NCBI RefSeq assembly: GCF_904849725.1 | Contig: NC_058522.1 | Coordinates: forward strand, 193,838,968 to 193,902,967 | Direction of reading: 5' to 3' | Length of the DNA stretch: 64,000 nucleotides | Source of the DNA: Hordeum vulgare subsp. vulgare | Lineage: Eukaryota > Streptophyta > Magnoliopsida > Poales > Poaceae | In this document: piece after piece, positions 61,746 to 64,000 of the stretch | Layout of the letters: every line of letters starts with the position of its first letter | How positions within the stretch are numbered: position 1 is the stretch's first letter | Position numbers and translations under genes: made by a program | The notes under the pieces: generated by a model | Databases searched by the model: none | What the model was told of the DNA's origin: nothing | What the model saw: only the letters and a program-made list of their open reading frames with translations

Positions 61746-64000
61746 GAGGTTGGTCCAATGGAGTTAGTTGTAGCCCTTGTGTTTCTCTAGCATGCTTCGA
61801 ATTTTCATGCCATTTGGAGTCCTGTAGCTATAGGTTTTGCTGCTGTCAATATGGCTTCAGATCGAAAACTGCACTTTCATGAGGTGTTATTTTCACGAAG
61901 TCTGAAATAGTGTGTGAGATGCCATTTTGTGACTTCTTTTCCTAGTGTTCCTTGCTGCCATGTTAGTTGTTGTTAGTTGTTTGTAGTAGTGCTTCTTGCC
62001 CTCTTTCGTGTCATGCCTTGGTTGATTATATTTGAGTTGTGTAGCTCGTAGTTGCGGGGTGTAGAAGATGCTATGTGGCTGATTTTGGCAGATTGTAGTG
62101 ACTTCTTGTTTTGCTCGTAATTGTTGAACCGTAGCTCCGATTTGATCGTGTCCTACATGAAACTTGCTTAGAATCTCGTGTAGTTTCATTTTCTCTTCTG
62201 TTTGTATGTTTTGAAGTGCTCGTAGCCGCCGTTGCGCACATATTGCATTCATGCCATCATATCTTGCGGTGCTTGTAACTTTTGAACCGTACCTCCGTTG
62301 GAGATGTTCTCTATGTGTAAATTGCTTGCCTCGATGCGTAGAACCACGTGAACTTATTTGTTTTGCTGTTTAACAACTAATTAAAAGCATTAGTTCAGAT
62401 CTGGACAGAATTGTAAATTAACATGTGAGGTCGTTTCGGAGGTGCTATATGACATTTCCGACCTCATTTAAAATGCCTAGATAGGTAGATTAATTACGCT
62501 TCACCTCTTGCTATGTTTAACCACATTTAATATTGCCGTGTATCTAATCGGGATAGAACTAAATAAATAAACATGGAGTTTCGTCAATATGCAACTCGTT
62601 GCATATTGAACTTCACTTAATGTGTAGTGTTTGATTGTGTGAATTGTCATGCCGTGACTTGCATGTATTCAGCTGCTCATGCATCATATGTGTTGTGCAT
62701 CGTGTGGTGAATTGTGTGTGTTGATTTGTGTTTCCGGTTTGCTTCGTCTCGATAGAGTTCCGCAGCGTGCCGGATTGTGAGGAACCGTTCGACTATGTCG
62801 GTTCGTCTGCTTCACGGAGGCATTCTTCTTCCAAGCGGGATCTCAGGCAAGATGACCATTTCCCTAGATACCATTACTATCATTGCCATGCTAGTTATTT
62901 CGATGCTATCGATTATGTCTCGTTGCCTACCACATGTTAAATATGAGCCTCTCAACAAGGCCATGAAAATCTTCAACCTGTTCAACCTAGCAAACCACTG
63001 ATTGGCTATGTTACTGCTTGCTTAACCATGTGTTAGCGTTGCTAGTTGTAGGTGCAGTTGCTTCCATGTGAAAACATGGTTTCCTTGTCATATCACCATG
63101 TTAATGCTATTTAATTTAATGCACCTATATACTTGGTAAAAGGTGGAAGGCTCGGCCTTTCTAGCCTGGTGTTTTGTTCCACCTTTGCCCCCTTAGTTTC
63201 GGCTACCGGTGTTATGTTCCATAAATGAGCGCTCCTAACATGATCGGGGTTGTTATGGGGACCCCCTTGATAATTCGTTTTAGATTAAAGCTGGTCTGGC
63301 AAGGCCCAACATTGGTTCTACATTTGCCCAACATAATAATTCTGTTAATCTGAAATGCATAGGGAGTTAGCGCTACCCGAGGAGTAATTTTACATAAACA
63401 GGGGGGACCAGTGCTGATGGTGTTGGTCCCAAAAGGACAGACTGCGAGGCCACCACAGGGCTACTCGAGGTTTGGTACGTGTAGGCTTTTCCATCCGTCG
63501 TGTCCTGAGAACGAGATACGCGGCTCCTATCGGGTTCGTCGACACGTCGGGCGGCCTTGCTGGATTAGTTTTACCTTTGACGAGATATCTTGTGCATCAG
63601 GATTCCGGTGATGCTTTGGGTAATCTCAGAGTTGAGATTTTCCACTAGGGAATCCGACGAGATCGCGAGCTTCGTGATTGAGGATTTCTATGCGGCTTGT
63701 GGTAATTTGTGATGGACTAGTTGGAGCACCCCTGCAGGGTTAAATCTTTCGGAAAGCCGTGCCCGCGGTTATGTGGCAACGTGGAAACTTTGTTTAACAC
63801 TGGTTCTAGATAACTTGAAGTTAATTAATTAAAATATGCCAACTGTCTGCGTAACCGTCACTGTCTCATGAGTTCCTTCTCCGATCGAGGACACGGTGGG
63901 GTTATGTCTGACGTAGGTAGGTGTTCAGGATCATTCATTTGATCATCAGTAGTTCACATCCGTTATGCGTAGATCTTCCCCCTCTTAATCTTGTACCCGT
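61746..64000 (+). repeat. Giant LTR, plus strand, distal part (continues past the window)
   Basis: Continues from 53129 after removal of Angela B and one CTTTT. From 61746 to about 63430 it is the inverted, diverged counterpart of 36306-37985. The final 570 bp (TTAAATCTTTCGGAAAGCCG, GTGGGGTTATGTCTGACGTAGG) resembles a widespread Triticeae LTR-retrotransposon end that I cannot name. No gene is recognised; short frames here are not supported. Confidence 0.55.

Overview
This window is intergenic-rich nuclear DNA of a grass of the wheat tribe (Triticeae; wheat, Aegilops or barley). The evidence is three BARE1/WIS/Angela-type Copia retrotransposons with the diagnostic TGTTGG...CCAACA long terminal repeats, a Sirevirus (SIRE/Maximus-type) Copia element, Stowaway MITEs, an Au-type SINE fragment, and one spliced plant nuclear gene for a chloroplast HSP70. 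No bacterial, organellar or rRNA sequence was seen.

Layout. 1-7498: 3' part of a plus-strand Sirevirus: pol with two nonsense codons, an envelope-position ORF with one nonsense codon and its own promoter-like module, and the 3' LTR. 7499-8428: minus-strand LTR fragment that this Sirevirus entered. 8429-14225: truncated, decayed Angela-type element (copy C, minus). 14226-15802: unassigned. 15803-22933: complete but non-coding Copia derivative (minus) with 170-bp LTRs and a near-perfect target duplication. 22934-24676: unassigned flank. 24677-30011: the one intact gene, plastid stromal HSP70, eight exons on the minus strand; its sixth intron is a trap for small transposons. 30553-35370: a non-autonomous Helitron just upstream of the HSP70 promoter, carrying a captured, 5'-truncated and frameshifted NPH3-like (BTB/NPH3) gene fragment in sense. 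35371-36305: unassigned. 36306-64000: a nest of giant (more than 4 kb) LTRs of one unnamed family in both orientations, into which two young Angela elements inserted: copy A (37986-46906, duplication GGCAC) and copy B (53130-61740, duplication CTTTT).

Only the HSP70 gene is likely to make a functional host protein. The NPH3 fragment is an ordinary gene piece carried by a Helitron, not a working locus. All retrotransposon polyproteins are broken: A by one stop codon between two integrase catalytic residues, B by a 1-bp deletion in gag and a 308-bp deletion in RNase H, C and the Sirevirus by several lesions.

The most unusual signals are: the Helitron gene capture next to a housekeeping promoter; paired tRNA-like (Pol III A/B-box) modules inside the giant LTR; a second promoter-like module in front of the Sirevirus envelope-position ORF built from the same palindromic motif as the LTR enhancer; and a 170-bp-LTR Copia whose LTRs differ only by C-to-T/G-to-A changes while its interior is far more decayed.
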